The position numbers and the translations under genes were made by a program. Shown one piece after another: positions 1 through 12,230 of a DNA stretch of 64,000 nt. Every line of letters starts with the position of its first letter. The stretch's first letter is position 1. The notes under the pieces are model-generated. The model was not told where the DNA came from. It was given only the letters and a program-made list of their open reading frames with translations, and did not search any database. The DNA is taken from NCBI GenBank assembly GCA_000349905.1, contig KB722745.1:701723-765722 (forward strand). The letters are read 5' to 3'. The stretch comes from Volvariella volvacea V23. Its lineage: Eukaryota > Basidiomycota > Agaricomycetes > Agaricales > Pluteaceae.

Positions 1-413
1 GAGATTACACTGTAACTGCTCTGCGCTCATCAATCTTATCTCAAATCTTTTTGGTGGCAAGGAGTGGAGTTAGAGTGCCAGATAGGTAGTCCATTTTGGC
101 GCAGTGACGATCAAAGGCGCCGGGCTGAATGGTGATCACTGCTTCTGAGTCACTCGTCGACTTTTCACCAGAGTGTGCCCGTCGTTCTATAGTGTTCAAA
201 TTTTGACTATTCTGCACTCTTGACTGTGACGATAGAGCATATGGGTGTATATCCCTGTCTTGTTAACGAGCCATTCGTCACTGCAGGGAGTCAGTTTTTT
301 TAACGTTCACTCAATGTTGATGGGGAGACACTGTTCTCTCCCTCTGTGTCATTGATCCGCAGAAGAAGGAAAGAAGCGCTGCCACCAGTTGGCTTGGCGC
401 TAGGGATGGCAAT

Positions 414-424
414 TATATATAAAG
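414..424 (+). promoter_or_regulatory. TATA-box-like element of the first secreted-protein gene
   Basis: A run of alternating T/A followed by AAAG lies about 60-70 bp upstream of the ATG at 485. This is the spacing expected for a TATA element plus a short 5' leader. The rest of 1-484 shows no coding signal that I can support. Confidence 0.5.
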
Positions 425-484
425 CATTCCCACTGAACGCCTGCAGCTAGGCCTTATCAATTCACCTCGCTGCCGTTGCAGGTT

Positions 485-1221
485 ATGCGGCTCTTCTCTT
501 CTGTGAGTTTTGCCAGCTTTTTTCTTGCGGTCAACTTGGGTAAGTTATACCAATTCTACCGCTCCCCGATGTACTGATCTCAATTGGCTTTGGTTAGCCA
601 AGGCTTCTGTGACGCTCTATGCAGTCGAGAATACCGAGGTAGACACCTCCTACGATAGATTCGTTTATGAAGCAACAGAGTTCGATGTTTCTGCAATCGG
701 AGTAAATGCAGAGGGTGCAACAACATACGTCGACGAGGTACTGCCCTACGCGTTAGTAGAATACCTCACTAGCGGCTCTGTGCCTATATCTACCATATCC
801 TCTTTTTCTGTTCCTGTGACTCTACAGCGTACGCCTTGTCTTTTCTTCCAGCATTAAACGAACTCCTCACACCAACTTCATAGGTACTTTTGTTCAAGAT
901 GCATCGGGATATACTGTTCAAGGGACCTTCAGTAACGAAGATGGTGTGGACTACCACTCCTTGGGGTGCTCCTTTGGTTCGAGTGAATCGGGCACGTGCG
1001 CATACAGGGAAGTCGTCAACTCGCCCGAGACGACTTTTACGAGCACATCGGGCTGGAGCGGACGTCTGTTCGCGTGGACTACCATCGCAGATCCCGCCGA
1101 CTCGCTTCCGAGGGAGACAGGAGTTCCGGACAACAGTGATGCGACAAGAGGCTTCGGGCGTAGGATCCAGACGGTTGCGCTTGCTTTCAGTGTGCTAGGA
1201 TGTGTTTGGTTAGGGCTGTAG
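485..1221 (+). CDS. small secreted, probably membrane-anchored protein (copy A)
   Basis: Three exons: 485-539, 598-828 and 884-1221, joined by GT-AG introns of 58 and 55 bp, give a 207-residue protein. The first 18-20 residues form a hydrophobic signal peptide whose end is spliced to the mature part. The C-terminus ends in a hydrophobic stretch finishing VLGCVWLGL, preceded by a polar Gly/Ser/Thr region, which suggests a GPI-type or tail anchor. The middle is Thr/Ser-rich. It has a paralogue with the same three-exon structure on the opposite strand at 2931-3672; both share the blocks DASGYT, AW-TIADP and ETGVPDNS. No known domain is recognised, so function is unknown; a cell-surface or secreted role is inferred only from the two hydrophobic ends. 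Confidence 0.75.
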
Positions 1222-1526
1222 GTACTCAGCTCGCGGAGTCCATGTCTGAGCAGAAAAAATTCGTAGGCTAGTGAAAGGAGATCTATAAGGGAAGAATATC
1301 CAGATACAGAGTCCTGTAATTAGTGAATAATCATTGTATGGACGCTCGAAGTAGCACGCAAGTTGTCACCGTCCCTGAAAGCACAAGAGTGATGACGAGA
1401 TAGGCATCTATACAGAGGGTGGCATCGGCATGGAGCAGACTAGGCGAGTGACAAGTCTTCAACAAGCCAAGTCACCACTACCCAGAAAGCACACCCTTTC
1501 CTAGGTAGATTAATCTCCCTCTAATA

Positions 1527-2400
1527 TTAACCCCTACGAACACGATCTAGGTTGAAGGTACTATAGCGTCCCGGATAGCGCCCTCGAAGCGCATCCAATG
1601 CCAGACGGATCTCCATAATGGCCCCTTTTTGCCATACTATGACGGTAAATGGGTTCACCCAGACTAGCACTACACTCCCGATGAAGTTCACTGGAATTTC
1701 AGCAGGAAGAAATGCAGTTCAGATGAGGTGGAAAAGGGGAGGGTATGTGAAATGAAATAATGTGTGAGCGGATGATAATAAACTAAAGATCTTAGCTATA
1801 ACTCACAAATTCCATTACTACCCATCAACTGCGGCTCAAGCCTCGCCCAAGCCGCCTTCATCCCTTGAATGAAATTCTACCCACAACCAAGGCTAAGCTC
1901 ACCAGCCAGAGCTAAGTCGACAAGCGAAACTCACGTCCTTTGACTGCGTCCAAGCAAATAGCCAAAGTGCAATCATCCAAAGTGACAACAAAGCGAGATT
2001 CATACCCTTGGAAAGGTGACCATGCACCACTCTCGGGGCGTCCTGGTGCTTTCGTTGGAGTATTAGACCGATAAGGATGATGAGAATTGATGGGATGGCG
2101 AGCACAGTAGCTGAGTCAAAGTCGCGTCAAGCGCGTTGCATTGAGATATCTGTACGATAGAAGTGGTTTTTCGTGAGCCACGGACCCAAAGTCATAGGAA
2201 CAAAACCTAAGACGACCTACGGTGTTGATAATTGGAATTCATTTGACCTACTCAGAATTCTGAGTCCTGATGAACAATGCGAGAGTACAATGCAATCCAC
2301 AGTCAAGCCAACCTCAATTAGACCACAAGAAAAACGCAAGCTCACCATAATTCGCGACCACAATACAACTTGCCAACGCCAGACTAAATTCTGCCCACAT
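1527..2400 (-). CDS. small multi-TM protein, family copy 1
   Basis: Reconstructed exons (5' to 3' on minus): 2400-2346, 2206-2186 (least certain), 2110-1935, 1876-1807 and 1690-1527, about 161 residues. Exon 1 ends in a hydrophobic helix closing VVANY-G; exon 3 holds two helices ending WTQSKD; exon 4 contains the polar block PQLMGSNG; the last exon carries VLVWVNPFTVIVW and then a basic tail. The family has two more members here (4393-5329 minus, 61189-61992 plus) with matching intron positions; exons 3 and 4 are exactly 176 and 70 nt in both this copy and the 61-kb copy. The open frame extends 5' of the chosen ATG to an acceptor-like site, so an extra first exon is possible. No domain recognised; an integral membrane protein is all that can be said. 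Confidence 0.6.
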
Positions 2401-2930
2401 ATCACGCGCAGTTCGAATTAGGTCTTCTACCGCGGGATAGAGTCTGGGTGAGTCCACAGACTTGTTAATGTAAAGAAAAGAGCTGAAATTCAATCGTCAA
2501 ATTTCGACTTCTGGTTACAACCCGCAACTTGGGTTTGGCATGACGTCATAAGGCACCAGCACGCTGGGGCTTGGATACTGGCGATCTACTCTGCACAGGA
2601 TGTGCGTTCAATTAGACAACAGACCAAAACGATGCTTCAAGGCTCCCCTTTCCAGGCTGTCGCAAAGCAGGAGCAAAAAGTTCGGTCAATTACTATGTGA
2701 TACTTAGAAATCCGGTACTGCAACGTACGAGAAATGATACACCAGTAGACCAACATGAAAGAAATAAGGGATCGACGATACGAACAAGTCATGGGGCGAC
2801 AGATCATCCGACATATAAAGCAAGCAAAGATTAAGTCGCGAGCGATTTTGCACATAGGATTTTCGCACCTTGTCTGCGATATCCGTGCATTGACCTGTGG
2901 GCCCCTTACTTGTGTGCCAAGCGCAGAGCC

Positions 2931-3672
2931 CTACAACCCCAACCAAGCACACCCAAGGACGGCAAGAGTGAACCCAACTATCTGACCTCTATTCGCCAAA
3001 CCTCCCACTATTGCACTGTTGTCCGGAACCCCCGTCTCCTCTGGAAGTGACCCGCCAGAGTTGGTGGGGTCTGCGATAGTAACCCATGCTGACAAAGGCC
3101 CGCTGTAAGTCTCCGTCATCATGAGGTCTGTGTTAGGAGCTACAATCTCCCTGACACATGTTCCCGTGCCATCGGAACCAAAGGCGCACACTTCAACGCC
3201 AGCCGGCTTGGCACCAGTTGCCTCAATGGACCAAGTGTATCCTGATGCATCCTCAACCCAAGTATCTAGGAAGCGATTTAAAATATTTAGACGCCATAAC
3301 GGAGGAATGCCCAAGCTGACAGGACGTACTTCGCACGGTTTCAGGAGTAGAGAGGATGGTACTGGTAAATTCGGGATTTTCCCATACGACCAAGGTATTT
3401 ACAACCTCCATCACGTATGTCGTTGCACCATCTTCATTCACACCGATCGTAGAGAATCCAACAGTCGACCTTTCTAGGATGACCTCTCCGTCCTCGGGGT
3501 TCTGTGTTTGCTCGGGCGAAACAACTTCATAGAGCGTCGCAGCAGCTTTACCTGAAGAAAGTCATGGAATGAGTTCACTATAATTGAAATGAGCGACTCG
3601 GCGAGACTCACTCAGGCTAATTAAAGCGAGGAAAGTAGCAACTCTAGCAAACGATGACACCTGAAATTGCAT
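2931..3672 (-). CDS. small secreted, probably membrane-anchored protein (copy B)
   Basis: Three exons on the minus strand: 3672-3612, 3551-3330 and 3265-2931, encoding 205 residues. Residues 1-20 are a signal peptide; the C-terminus is hydrophobic and ends VLGCAWLGL. It is the inverted paralogue of the gene at 485-1221, with the same exon phases, the shared junction motif KA-x-x-TLY just after the signal peptide, and DASGYT and ETGVPDNS in the last exon. Divergence between the copies is considerable, so the duplication is not recent. Function unknown. Confidence 0.75.
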
Positions 3673-3787
3673 AACGCGTAAAGGCCGTGGAGGTGGGTCG
3701 GTAACATTCCAAGGCAAGCGTTGAGCGTTACTTTTATAATCATCGTCTTTGATGCCAAGACAATCTCTCTCTGTCCTGTTAACGTTT

Positions 3788-4190
3788 CGAGTTGTCGATT
3801 GAGGTGTTGAGGTGGAGATTAGAAAGCACTGCACCGCCCCCGCCTATGTTCCCCACATGGTCGCGTGCCTCTTTTGAATATTTCGGAAGGTCTTGCATAC
3901 GGAATGATCGAACCGCAACTGCCAGAAGTAATGCCCAGAGGGCTAGAGCCAGCCATGAAAAGCCGCTATTCCAGGGAATTGTTTATGCACATTCAACTAC
4001 AAATCGATATCGTGAATGGTATTTTGCAGTTGCTCTTGACCACTTCGGAAGGAATATTCTATTGCTGGCATAGTTTTGCAAACTCTTCAAGAATGTACCC
4101 AGGTTTGTCCCTCACCTGACTGGTTTTATTCAGAGCACTTGAATATGCAGTGAGGTATCCTGAGAATACTTCTTTCCAATTAATCCATTA
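3788..4190 (-). other. possible remnant or divergent exon(s) of a TM protein
   Basis: On the minus strand a frame ending at 3788 reads a strong hydrophobic helix (SWLALALWALLLAVAV) followed by a polar tail of about 40 residues. It can only be entered through an acceptor-like AG near 3971, because a stop lies just upstream. A second short open stretch (around WKEVFSGYLTAYSS) lies near 4180-4110. They sit between two secreted/TM family genes and could be a degraded or divergent TM-family copy, but I cannot join them into a full gene. Confidence 0.25.
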
Positions 4191-4392
4191 GAGTATGACT
4201 CGAATGAAAGGGCAACATTGCAAAGCATACCCCAAAACTATCCTACTCATGGCCGCCTTGGCACTACTGTCTGAAGCTCCGTCCCTGCAAAAAGACTGTT
4301 GCCAACCCAGGTTGATGTCATATGCCAAGCACTCAAAGGTCCATTACGGGTTAGTGTACGCGTTGTGTAGGAATCGAATCGGTTCATATCGA

Positions 4393-5329
4393 TCAGGAGC
4401 TGCTCTCCCTCACAATGGTAGTGGTAATTCTCAACTTCTTCACCTCCACTATTGCCTCGTAGATTTCCCGTGCAGCTGTTTCCAGTAGGACGACGCCCAA
4501 AAACGAGGGTGCAAAAACCTTCATCCCATCATTGATTAGGGCAACTTTATGCATTAAGGTGATAGATATTGACGAAAGTAACGAGATGAAAGGGGTGGTG
4601 GATTGACGCGTCAGCCGATGTTCCAGGAGGTTTCGCGTTGAACTACAAAGGATAACTCACAAAGTCCGTAATCTCCCAGCAGCCTCGGCTCAAGATTCCT
4701 CCTAATATCATTTACCTTCTCCACTATGCCCTGTTCACAAAACCAAATTTAACGCGTGGAGTACAGGAGGCTGGATGAACGGTGAAACTTACACCCCTCT
4801 CTAAAAGCCCAACCCAAAAGACGATTAACCAGATTGATACAACGGCAAAAAGCATGCCCTTCAGTAAGTGTTCATGCACGTATTTAGGCGCCGTTCTTCG
4901 GTACATCTCCCGGAGTATCAAACCGAGTAGGATGAGGAGCCCAGATGGGACCGCCAAAATTATGCCTGATAGTTTTCAATTGGGGTCTGTCCTTGTATCT
5001 GATGACACCGAGCTCACCTAATGTTCTGAAGCCTGCCACCGTTCCGCAATATGTATTTACCTCACTCAGCTCGATACCCAGGAGTTGAGCATTCGGCACT
5101 TTTGCTTACCGTAATGCAAAGCAATTATGCACCCTACGTAACCGAGGGTCAAAGCCGGCGCTGCGGCTAGGAGGAAGCCCCCAGCAGATAAATGTGGCGG
5201 TACAAAAACCTCATTTACTGATGACATCTTCTCGTACACTTTTACAGTCGAAGTGGAGATCAGAAGTGGAATGGCTGAAATAGGGGCAGCTACCAAGTGC
5301 AGTGTTGTCGGCGATTCAACTGCTTGCAT
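4393..5329 (-). CDS. small multi-TM protein, family copy 2
   Basis: Exons on minus: 5329-5110, 5032-5018, 4965-4793, 4730-4661 and 4544-4393; all splice phases close, giving 209 residues. Exon 1 contributes a longer N-terminus and a helix ending CIIALHY-G. Exon 2 is a 15-nt microexon encoding the FRTL core. Exon 3 carries two helices (around SGLLILLGLIL and FAVVSIWLIVFWVGLL). Exon 4 is 70 nt, as in the other two copies, and encodes a polar block with EPRLLGDYG. The last exon gives a hydrophobic segment around FLGVVLLE and a basic/Thr tail. Three to four TM segments are likely. It is the most divergent of the three paralogues at its C-terminus. No domain recognised. Confidence 0.62.
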
Positions 5330-5656
5330 GTGTGTTCAATCTCCGACAAACACGCGCCACCACGCGTTCAGCCCACGTCCTCATGGCCTCACCCCTATTA
5401 CCTCTTCATCGTCTAGCTAATTAATTAGTTTTTTGTAGTAGCTGGACCAGTCACCGGCGTGATTGAAAAGGAAAAAAAAAATAAGAGCTCCCAACTACGT
5501 CCCATCCAACCCACCGGTGAATGGTGAAGTAGATCGCAACCTGATTCTGATACCGCACGCGGCACTCCTATCATTCGATGCTTTACAAGCTGCACATATT
5601 CTATTCCTGTTATCTGTCAGGAAGCTTGCAAGTACCGCTATTAGTCCAGACTGACC

Positions 5657-7275
5657 TTAATTAGCATCATCAAACCAAAAATCCTTCAGCAATTCTTCCG
5701 CACTTGGTCTATCACCCGGGTTGAGCCTCAAGCATCTCTTCACGAACTTCACAGTTGCTTCTACACCAGATTTCTTGATGGCTGGTGAGATTTCGTGAAA
5801 TTTGCTTCTGAGGTCATGCTCAAATACGCTTGGGCTGTTCTTCACATCACCTGCACAAACGAAGTCAGTGGTTTATATACGCAATGAAGATATTCGATAA
5901 AAGTGACATACAATTCCTTTTGATTGCCTCCATATACTCCTTGGTTTTCGGAATGGCATCAGGCCGCTCTTCAGAAAATTGTTCTCCGCTATACTGAATC
6001 ATCTGGAGCAACATGTATTCGGTCTCAGTGAAGTAAGCTTTTCACGTGTGTCGTAAATGAGCATTCTGCCTCGAACGATAAGCTCGTATAGCCAAACACC
6101 AGAGAAGTCGGAACGGAATAAGGTCTAAGTGAGTTGAAATACAGAGAGTATCTAATAATCACCAAACATCCAAACATCCATGTCAAGCGGCTTTCCCCAG
6201 GGCGCGCTGATGAATGCCTATGGTACTCGAGGAGTAGTGAGGATATCACAATGATAGAGGCATGGCCAACGTGAATTCCCTCTCAATCAAGTTTCTACAA
6301 ACAGGAATACGCTATACCGCTTACCATAGCCCAAATCCCCAATGAGAAAAGTGCAGTTCTGTGCCCGGCCAACAGGTACGAACGGAAGTGGTTCAGAGTG
6401 TGCAGCTTCCACAATCCCATCATCAGATTTTATACCAGGATATCTGTGGGGTTTTTCACGAGCCAATATGTTATTAACACCCGTCGTTGCCAGAGTTGCA
6501 CTAAAGAACACATTATTAGCTCTCAAATCTCCATGCACATACCCACAGCGATGGATATGTATGATTCCACGGAGAACATGAACGAGTACGCGTTTAGCCA
6601 AACGAAATGGGAGTCCGTGTCCCGGGAGGACATCGAGCATGAACGTTTGTATGTCTCCACCTAGCAAAGGGGTGACGATACAGGTATACTCGCCGGAAGA
6701 GCCGCGGCCAGGCATAAGAAATTCGTCCAAGAGTTGTAGACAGTGTGGAGAGGATTTGACGAGAGTTGTCTCAGCACCTGCGACTCGATATTTCCACCGG
6801 TTTGGACAAGACGTGTGCTGTATCCCGTCAAAACCTTTATAGAGACATATTTATTCTCCCTGCGGATGGAGATCAGTGAGGGTGCTACACCAACGTTTGA
6901 CGGATTTTGCACACCTGAGATCTCGAGCCAACCGAACACTCGACTCCCTCCACCAGCCCAACTTCCGTTTAATAGAATACCTCCTCTCCGGTCCTATCGA
7001 TTCTTCGAACTCAAGATGCGGATAGCCGTAACCCCTCTCAGCGGATATGCCAAGCGGTTCTTCAAAGAAAGTGTACGGTTTGAAGACTTCTACTTTAGGA
7101 ACAATTCTGCCGGCCTCTCCGAAGTGGACATACTGACGTCTCCTTTGTATGGGAGACAAAGATGGAAGGCAGTTCTAGGGGGATGGGTAAGAATTTGAGG
7201 TCTGGCAGCAGCTTGAAAGAGTGTCAACATTGTGGACCATGGTTGAAAACACTGAAACACTGGAGAGTCAATCAA
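5657..7275 (-). pseudogene. SRPK-like protein kinase, probably frame-disrupted
   Basis: Kinase subdomains occur in order on the minus strand: a Gly-loop region (RYSIKRKLGWW) followed by a 55-bp intron at 6914-6860, the VAIK-like SIKV, LVTELLGGD-like VTPLLGGD, the catalytic loop HGDLRANN (Asp and Asn present), DLG in place of DFG, APWGKPLDMDVW, and a C-terminal NPGDRPSAEELL ending at 5659. HGDL plus DLG fits the SRPK-like fungal kinases. Two joints are broken. Near 6740-6755 the frame must change between QVLRQLSSNPLH and CLQLLDEF with no usable intron. Near 6031-6052 the frame must change again, with a stop in the needed frame. The exon after DLGYG also does not fit cleanly. This reads as a decayed gene; base errors in the assembly are the alternative. 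The start at 7275 is approximate (7159 is another choice). Confidence 0.6.
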
Positions 7276-7941
7276 TCATGCTACTGGTAGTAGGGGCCGC
7301 CTGTGTGCGCTCGGCGACCAAGACCTTGCAGGCACATTAATGAGCTATTTCGTTCCGGAATACTAGCCTCAGAAGATTAAACACAGGACGCTAATTGAGC
7401 ACGTTGGTCTCAAATACTCTAAAGCCTCAATCATTGTTCAAGGCGAATTCAAGCCTGGACGTTCAAGAACCCGAAGGACATACCCGCTTTCTCTGGCAAC
7501 CTACCGGGGATGGAAATGCTATTGGTCGTTTCAGGAGAGATTGTGGGCGATAGTCTCAAGAAAGGCGGTGGTATACGCACATACACCTCCCCATCTCATT
7601 TTTTTGGACCGCTGCTACTTGGAATCTAGGATATGACGTTCAGTCAAGGAGCAGATTAATCCAATGTAAAATGATTATTATAAACACATGTGCATACCAT
7701 TGTAGGACATGATATAATTACATTTATAGCCATGACAAGATCGTAGCAAATAGAAAGAGTTGAGATGAATGCGGAAGCCAAGGCAGCACCGGCACACCAG
7801 AGTGATATATAGCTCAACTGAGATGGAAGGCGCACATATGCGTCCTGAACAGTATAACACAAACGAACAACATGCAAGAAGGGATGGAGGAAAGCAGGAA
7901 AGAGGGCAATCTGCCCATGCGGCCTACGGATATCCTAGTGC
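7276..7941. other. intergenic, no gene seen
   Basis: This stretch lies between the 5' end of the kinase-like gene and the 3' end of GLE1. Short hydrophobic ORFs on the minus strand (7656-7877) have no partner exons or recognisable motif. Confidence 0.5.
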
Positions 7942-10220
7942 TTATCGCACACCCTTGATGATCCTCTCGACCTCCAGCTTGACTCTAACTCTAGCGGCGG
8001 TTCCTTCAGGTGTGGAACCCCCGATCAGTTTTCCGTTCGACATTCCGGTTGTTGCGCCTCTATGAATGAGCTCTAGCATTTTGATCCATTGCTGGCCAAA
8101 TACGGATTTCGCGTGGTCACCTAAGACGTCGAGTGCAGCTAGAAATGAATGAGATAGAAGGGCAACAGCGATCAGTGTTATCCTCAAGCTAGCCACAAAC
8201 GAGGCCAAGCGAAAAAGAGGGACACTTACTATAAATTAACTCGGCAGCCACAGCTCTCTCCAACAAGGCTTCCTCCTTGACTAGCCTTGCGAACCACATC
8301 CAATACCTCGGCAGCTGGAACATCTTCTCCATAGGCTGCTGAGGCACGACCTTCATGACCAAAAACCAGACCCTCAGTATGCTCGAGATTCTCAATCCGT
8401 GTTCTTGGTTGTTTTCCCATTCCTCCGAGTTCGCCTGGCTTCTTCGGTACCCCCACATGATCCGTTTCTCTTCGTCCTTGTCGTCCGTCTTCCATGAACG
8501 GCCGTCATAGTCTTTGGAGGGGAGGTAAAGGGGTATAGCCCAAGGGCCAGTGCGTTGGATAATCTTGGTGAAGAAGACTGAGGGGAAGTTGGGGAGAGAT
8601 TGGAGGAGATTGAATGTTACTCGAGAGAGGGGTTCTGCACTACGTTTTTCGGCTGTCACTTCTGTTTCGGCTTGCAGGATGATAGCCTTGGCCAAATTTG
8701 AGAGTAGGGCGGTATATAATACTGGTGGATGTGGCGAAGCTTTGGGGTTGATGATATCGATAATTTGTGTAGACTAGGGACAGGCTTGTGTCAAAGGAAC
8801 TGTGAAAGGAGAGTGGGACAAAATACATACGATCCGTTGGATGACCTGAGGGTCTGAGGTGATTTGACTGATTTTAGGCGTTATTTGGCGACGAAGTTGA
8901 CCTAACTGCGAACGCATGTTGCTCTTCACGGGTCTCATGACCTCCGTCTTCAGTTTCTGTTAACGCAATAGGATCGACATCAAGCTTAGATAAGATATGC
9001 GAGCACTTACCACAAGAGCAGATCTAGCCTCTTTCCACTCTTGCGTAGCAGTAGAAAGTCCCAATACTCTTCTCTGCTCCACATCGGCATTCTCTTTCTC
9101 CGTTCTGGCTCTCTCTTCTTCCAGTCGTTTCTTTTCTTCTTCTTCCTTCTTCCTCTTTGCCTCTTCCTCTTCTTTCAGCCTCCTCGCTAATTCAGCCTTC
9201 GCCTTCTCTTCTTCAGCTCTCTTCTTCGCCTCTTCCTCCCTCTTTTTTCGCTCTGCCTCTTCTTTGACTCTTTTCTCAGCCTCCAACTTGGCTTTGACCT
9301 TATCCTCTTCGGTCTTGATAACAGATTCAACGTTGGCCCATAATCGCTTATCGCGAGCTTGCCACTCGTCTCGTAGTCGCTTTTCCTCCCGTTCTTGTTG
9401 TAACCGAAGATTGCTTAGCCTAGCTTCGACTTCGGCCAGCTGTTGGGCATGAAGTGCAGCAAGACGTTGTGCGTCTTTGGCTCTCGATTCCTCTTGAGCA
9501 GAGGAGAGTTCGAGCTGAACTTGCCTTTGCTGTTTCTGCGCAGTTCTCTATCGGGAAATCCAAGGCCCAGATTAGACCAGAGGAGTCGATGCCACAACAC
9601 ATAGGACACAATCATCGACTTACGAATGCCTCTCTGCGTATTTGCTTCTCCCATTCTTCGTAGGGGTCTACATGTCGCGTCCTCAGACGTATAGCCGCCA
9701 CAATTTCATCCATAAACCATTGATCTGGCTTATTGGCGGACTTCCGTGCGGCATTACTGACTCGTCTGTTATTGTTTCCAAAAAAGTATAAGGGATAAAT
9801 GGAAGTTTGAAAGGTCAAGAAGCGCGCAGCACGAGTTTGAAAGGAGGCATCAAAATTGAGAAGAGGAACGAGGGCCGGACGTAGTAAGCATACATCCTAT
9901 TCCTTGCCGAGACAGAGAGGGTTCAACTCGTACAGTACCGATGATGATTTGCCCGACTTGCTATCCGCTAGCCCGTCTTTCTTCTTCGGACTCGTAGGCT
10001 TTGCCACAGACTTGGACTTGGACTTCTTCAATGGTGTTGATGAAGGCGATGGCGAGGGTGATGGTGAACGCGGTGGACGGTCGGAGTCTGAGCCCGACTC
10101 CGAACTATCATCATTTCCCAAACCAAACCTGTTTCTATGCCTGATTTTTTTGTTCTCGACCTCTGACGAGGAGCTTCGCTCTGGTGAAGGCGAGATTGAT
10201 CGCGGCGCGCGAAAACGCAT
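7942..10220 (-). CDS. GLE1: GLE1, nuclear-pore mRNA export factor
   Basis: GLE1 sits at the cytoplasmic face of the nuclear pore and, with inositol hexakisphosphate, activates the DEAD-box ATPase Dbp5 to release exported mRNA. Six exons on minus: 10220-9940, 9765-9624, 9547-9011, 8956-8831, 8773-8230 and 8138-7942. All phases close, giving 608 residues (yeast Gle1 is 538). Order: Ser/Pro-rich disordered N-terminus; a short segment with DEIVAAIRLRTRHVDPYE; a long Glu/Lys/Arg/Ala coiled coil (exon 3); then the conserved C-terminal GLE1 domain from exon 4 onward, including ANLxKAIxLQAETEV-like AKAIILQAETEV, FFTKIIQRTGPWAIPLY, and IMWGYRR. The coiled-coil exon produces a long antisense open frame that is a composition artefact. 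Promoter lies in the large gap beyond 10220. Confidence 0.95.
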
Positions 10221-12230
10221 TGGTTTGGTATGTGGATATAATTGGGTAGTAGGGAGATGTCGGGATTGTGACTTTACGTGATTGGAGGTACGAGGAGCAC
10301 TAAGAAGACAGCTGAAAGCAGCAAAAAAATGGACTGGATAGCAGCTCTCAGGGTCGATAGAGATGGTGGTGGTTGAGGAAAAGGAGTTGTGTAACTGCGA
10401 CGACGTGCAGCACCAAGAACACGTCGAAGTGACGTGACGCTTGTGACACTCGTGACCTCAAGGCCTGGCCACGTGCTTTACTCCTCTCCTCCAGTCAGCT
10501 GGGTATCCTAGGACTGTGAGCGGTATCAGCACCGGACAATTCAGAAGTGAATAGCTCATGAGATCCGGATAGAAGGACTCCTGTACTGTGGATGCGAGCC
10601 TCTCCGCGGCGCGATTCATTACCTACCAAACATTTTGCGGCTATGATTAGTTTAGTACGTTTCCTAATAAGCAATCCATCCCCGCCTCCGGCGGCGCGCA
10701 CGTCAGTGCAAGGATTCTCTGCATTTCAAGGGCTGCTAGCTAGGGTTATCCCCAGTATTCCCCAACTCCGTCCGGTGCCGCCACACAATAAGGTATGGAT
10801 CAGCAGGTTCAAATTTCCCATACCTCCACAGGCTTACGAACATCGTTCAAGTCTAGATTTACACTTTTATGGTCGTTGGTAGACCAAGGGACAATGATTC
10901 GACTCAAACGTATGTCTTCGCTCTCACAATAGGGAATTTTCCGTTCATAATGAGTGTGACAATCATAGGACGGAAGGCAACCCAATTGTACGATTGTAGC
11001 TTCATTGCAGGGTTGGGTTCCTTGCTGATGAGGTCAGCTTGCACCCTTGCAGATGGTTGCTGCGTATAGCGGCCTGTCCAGCTTACTGCCGGCGCTAAGC
11101 CTCATTAACTCAAGGATGGCGTTCGTTTATGATCTTCTTACCACTTGTTATCAGAGTGGTGGATCATACGACCTCGAGTATCACGATGCCCCTGGTGATC
11201 CTGAAACCCTTGCAGGCTCTGGCCATGGGAAGCTATGAGGTCACTTTCCGACCTTCACAAAAGGTATGATAACCGCCTTTTGAAATCTCCAGAAACAAAA
11301 CGATCTCACACAGGTTTGTCATAATTACAGAATAAGGTGCCCTTTTGACGGTTTGCGACAAAAAGAGATATGACAATATGTACGCTGGTAATTACCCCTG
11401 GTATCGAACATATGTTTAGTTGCCTCGAGGATTGACAATGGTTGCAGTAGGGCTTCGTTCAGTTCCAAGGGTGGCAGTAAATGGGATGCCTGAGGATTAC
11501 GCAAAATCAAACAGAACTGGAAGCAAGTGGAGTTGCAACATACAACACGAAGGTTGACGATTTTACTGACGGAATCATGGACTGTAGACTGTGTCCTCGC
11601 GTTAATGGGCTGTTACCATACTTTTTGGCGCAAATGAGATTGAAACACTTGTCAGGATTCCGCTCGTGCCTACAACCGTTCTCTGCTTTGTATTGCATCG
11701 GGGATAGCGCCCTTACGAACCTGAAGAGCCAATTGGTAGGGTGACACCTACCGATTTAGATCATCGGAGATTGCAAGGCTGTTACGTGAGTGGCCATCAT
11801 CGCGAACCTTTGACGTTGACCAAGCATCACCTCATCTGCCTTCCCCATCCCGGTGTTGGGTGGTTTGGTCTCTCTACATTGGCCCACCTGCGCTCTGCGG
11901 CTGACGTCTAGAATGCACGACTTGCACACTTCAATTTTTTACTCAATATCAACGGCCAGTTTTTGGCCTAGACTCGCCTTCATTCCAAACTGCGGCTTCA
12001 CGTCAGTTTTGATTCCAATTCTCCGCCATCTTTGGCATAGGGCGTGCTGACAGGCTCCAATCGGCCCCCTGACTCGCACTACCCATCCGAGAAGCTCATT
12101 TATACCCTAAAACGTCACCAACCCAATTCCAATTCTTCCTCCTCCGTCCTCCCCTATATCTACCCCTCCCTTCTCTCTTCTTTCCACCTCTCCCCGCTCG
12201 TTTCTTCAGGCTTCCTTTCACGACCTTGTT
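10221..12230. other. 2-kb intergenic region, no supported gene
   Basis: Only short unlinked ORFs occur here on both strands, without signal peptides, domains or plausible exon chains. It contains the GLE1 upstream region on its left and the pyrimidine-rich leader with a TATA-like TTTATA (about 12098-12104) of the F-box-like gene on its right. A lineage-specific or non-coding transcript cannot be excluded. Confidence 0.5.

Noticed and set aside
8997..9452. Long plus-strand ORF rich in Ser/Leu/Phe opposite GLE1
   Set aside because: It is the antisense reading of the Glu/Lys/Arg-rich coiled-coil exon of GLE1; composition explains it.
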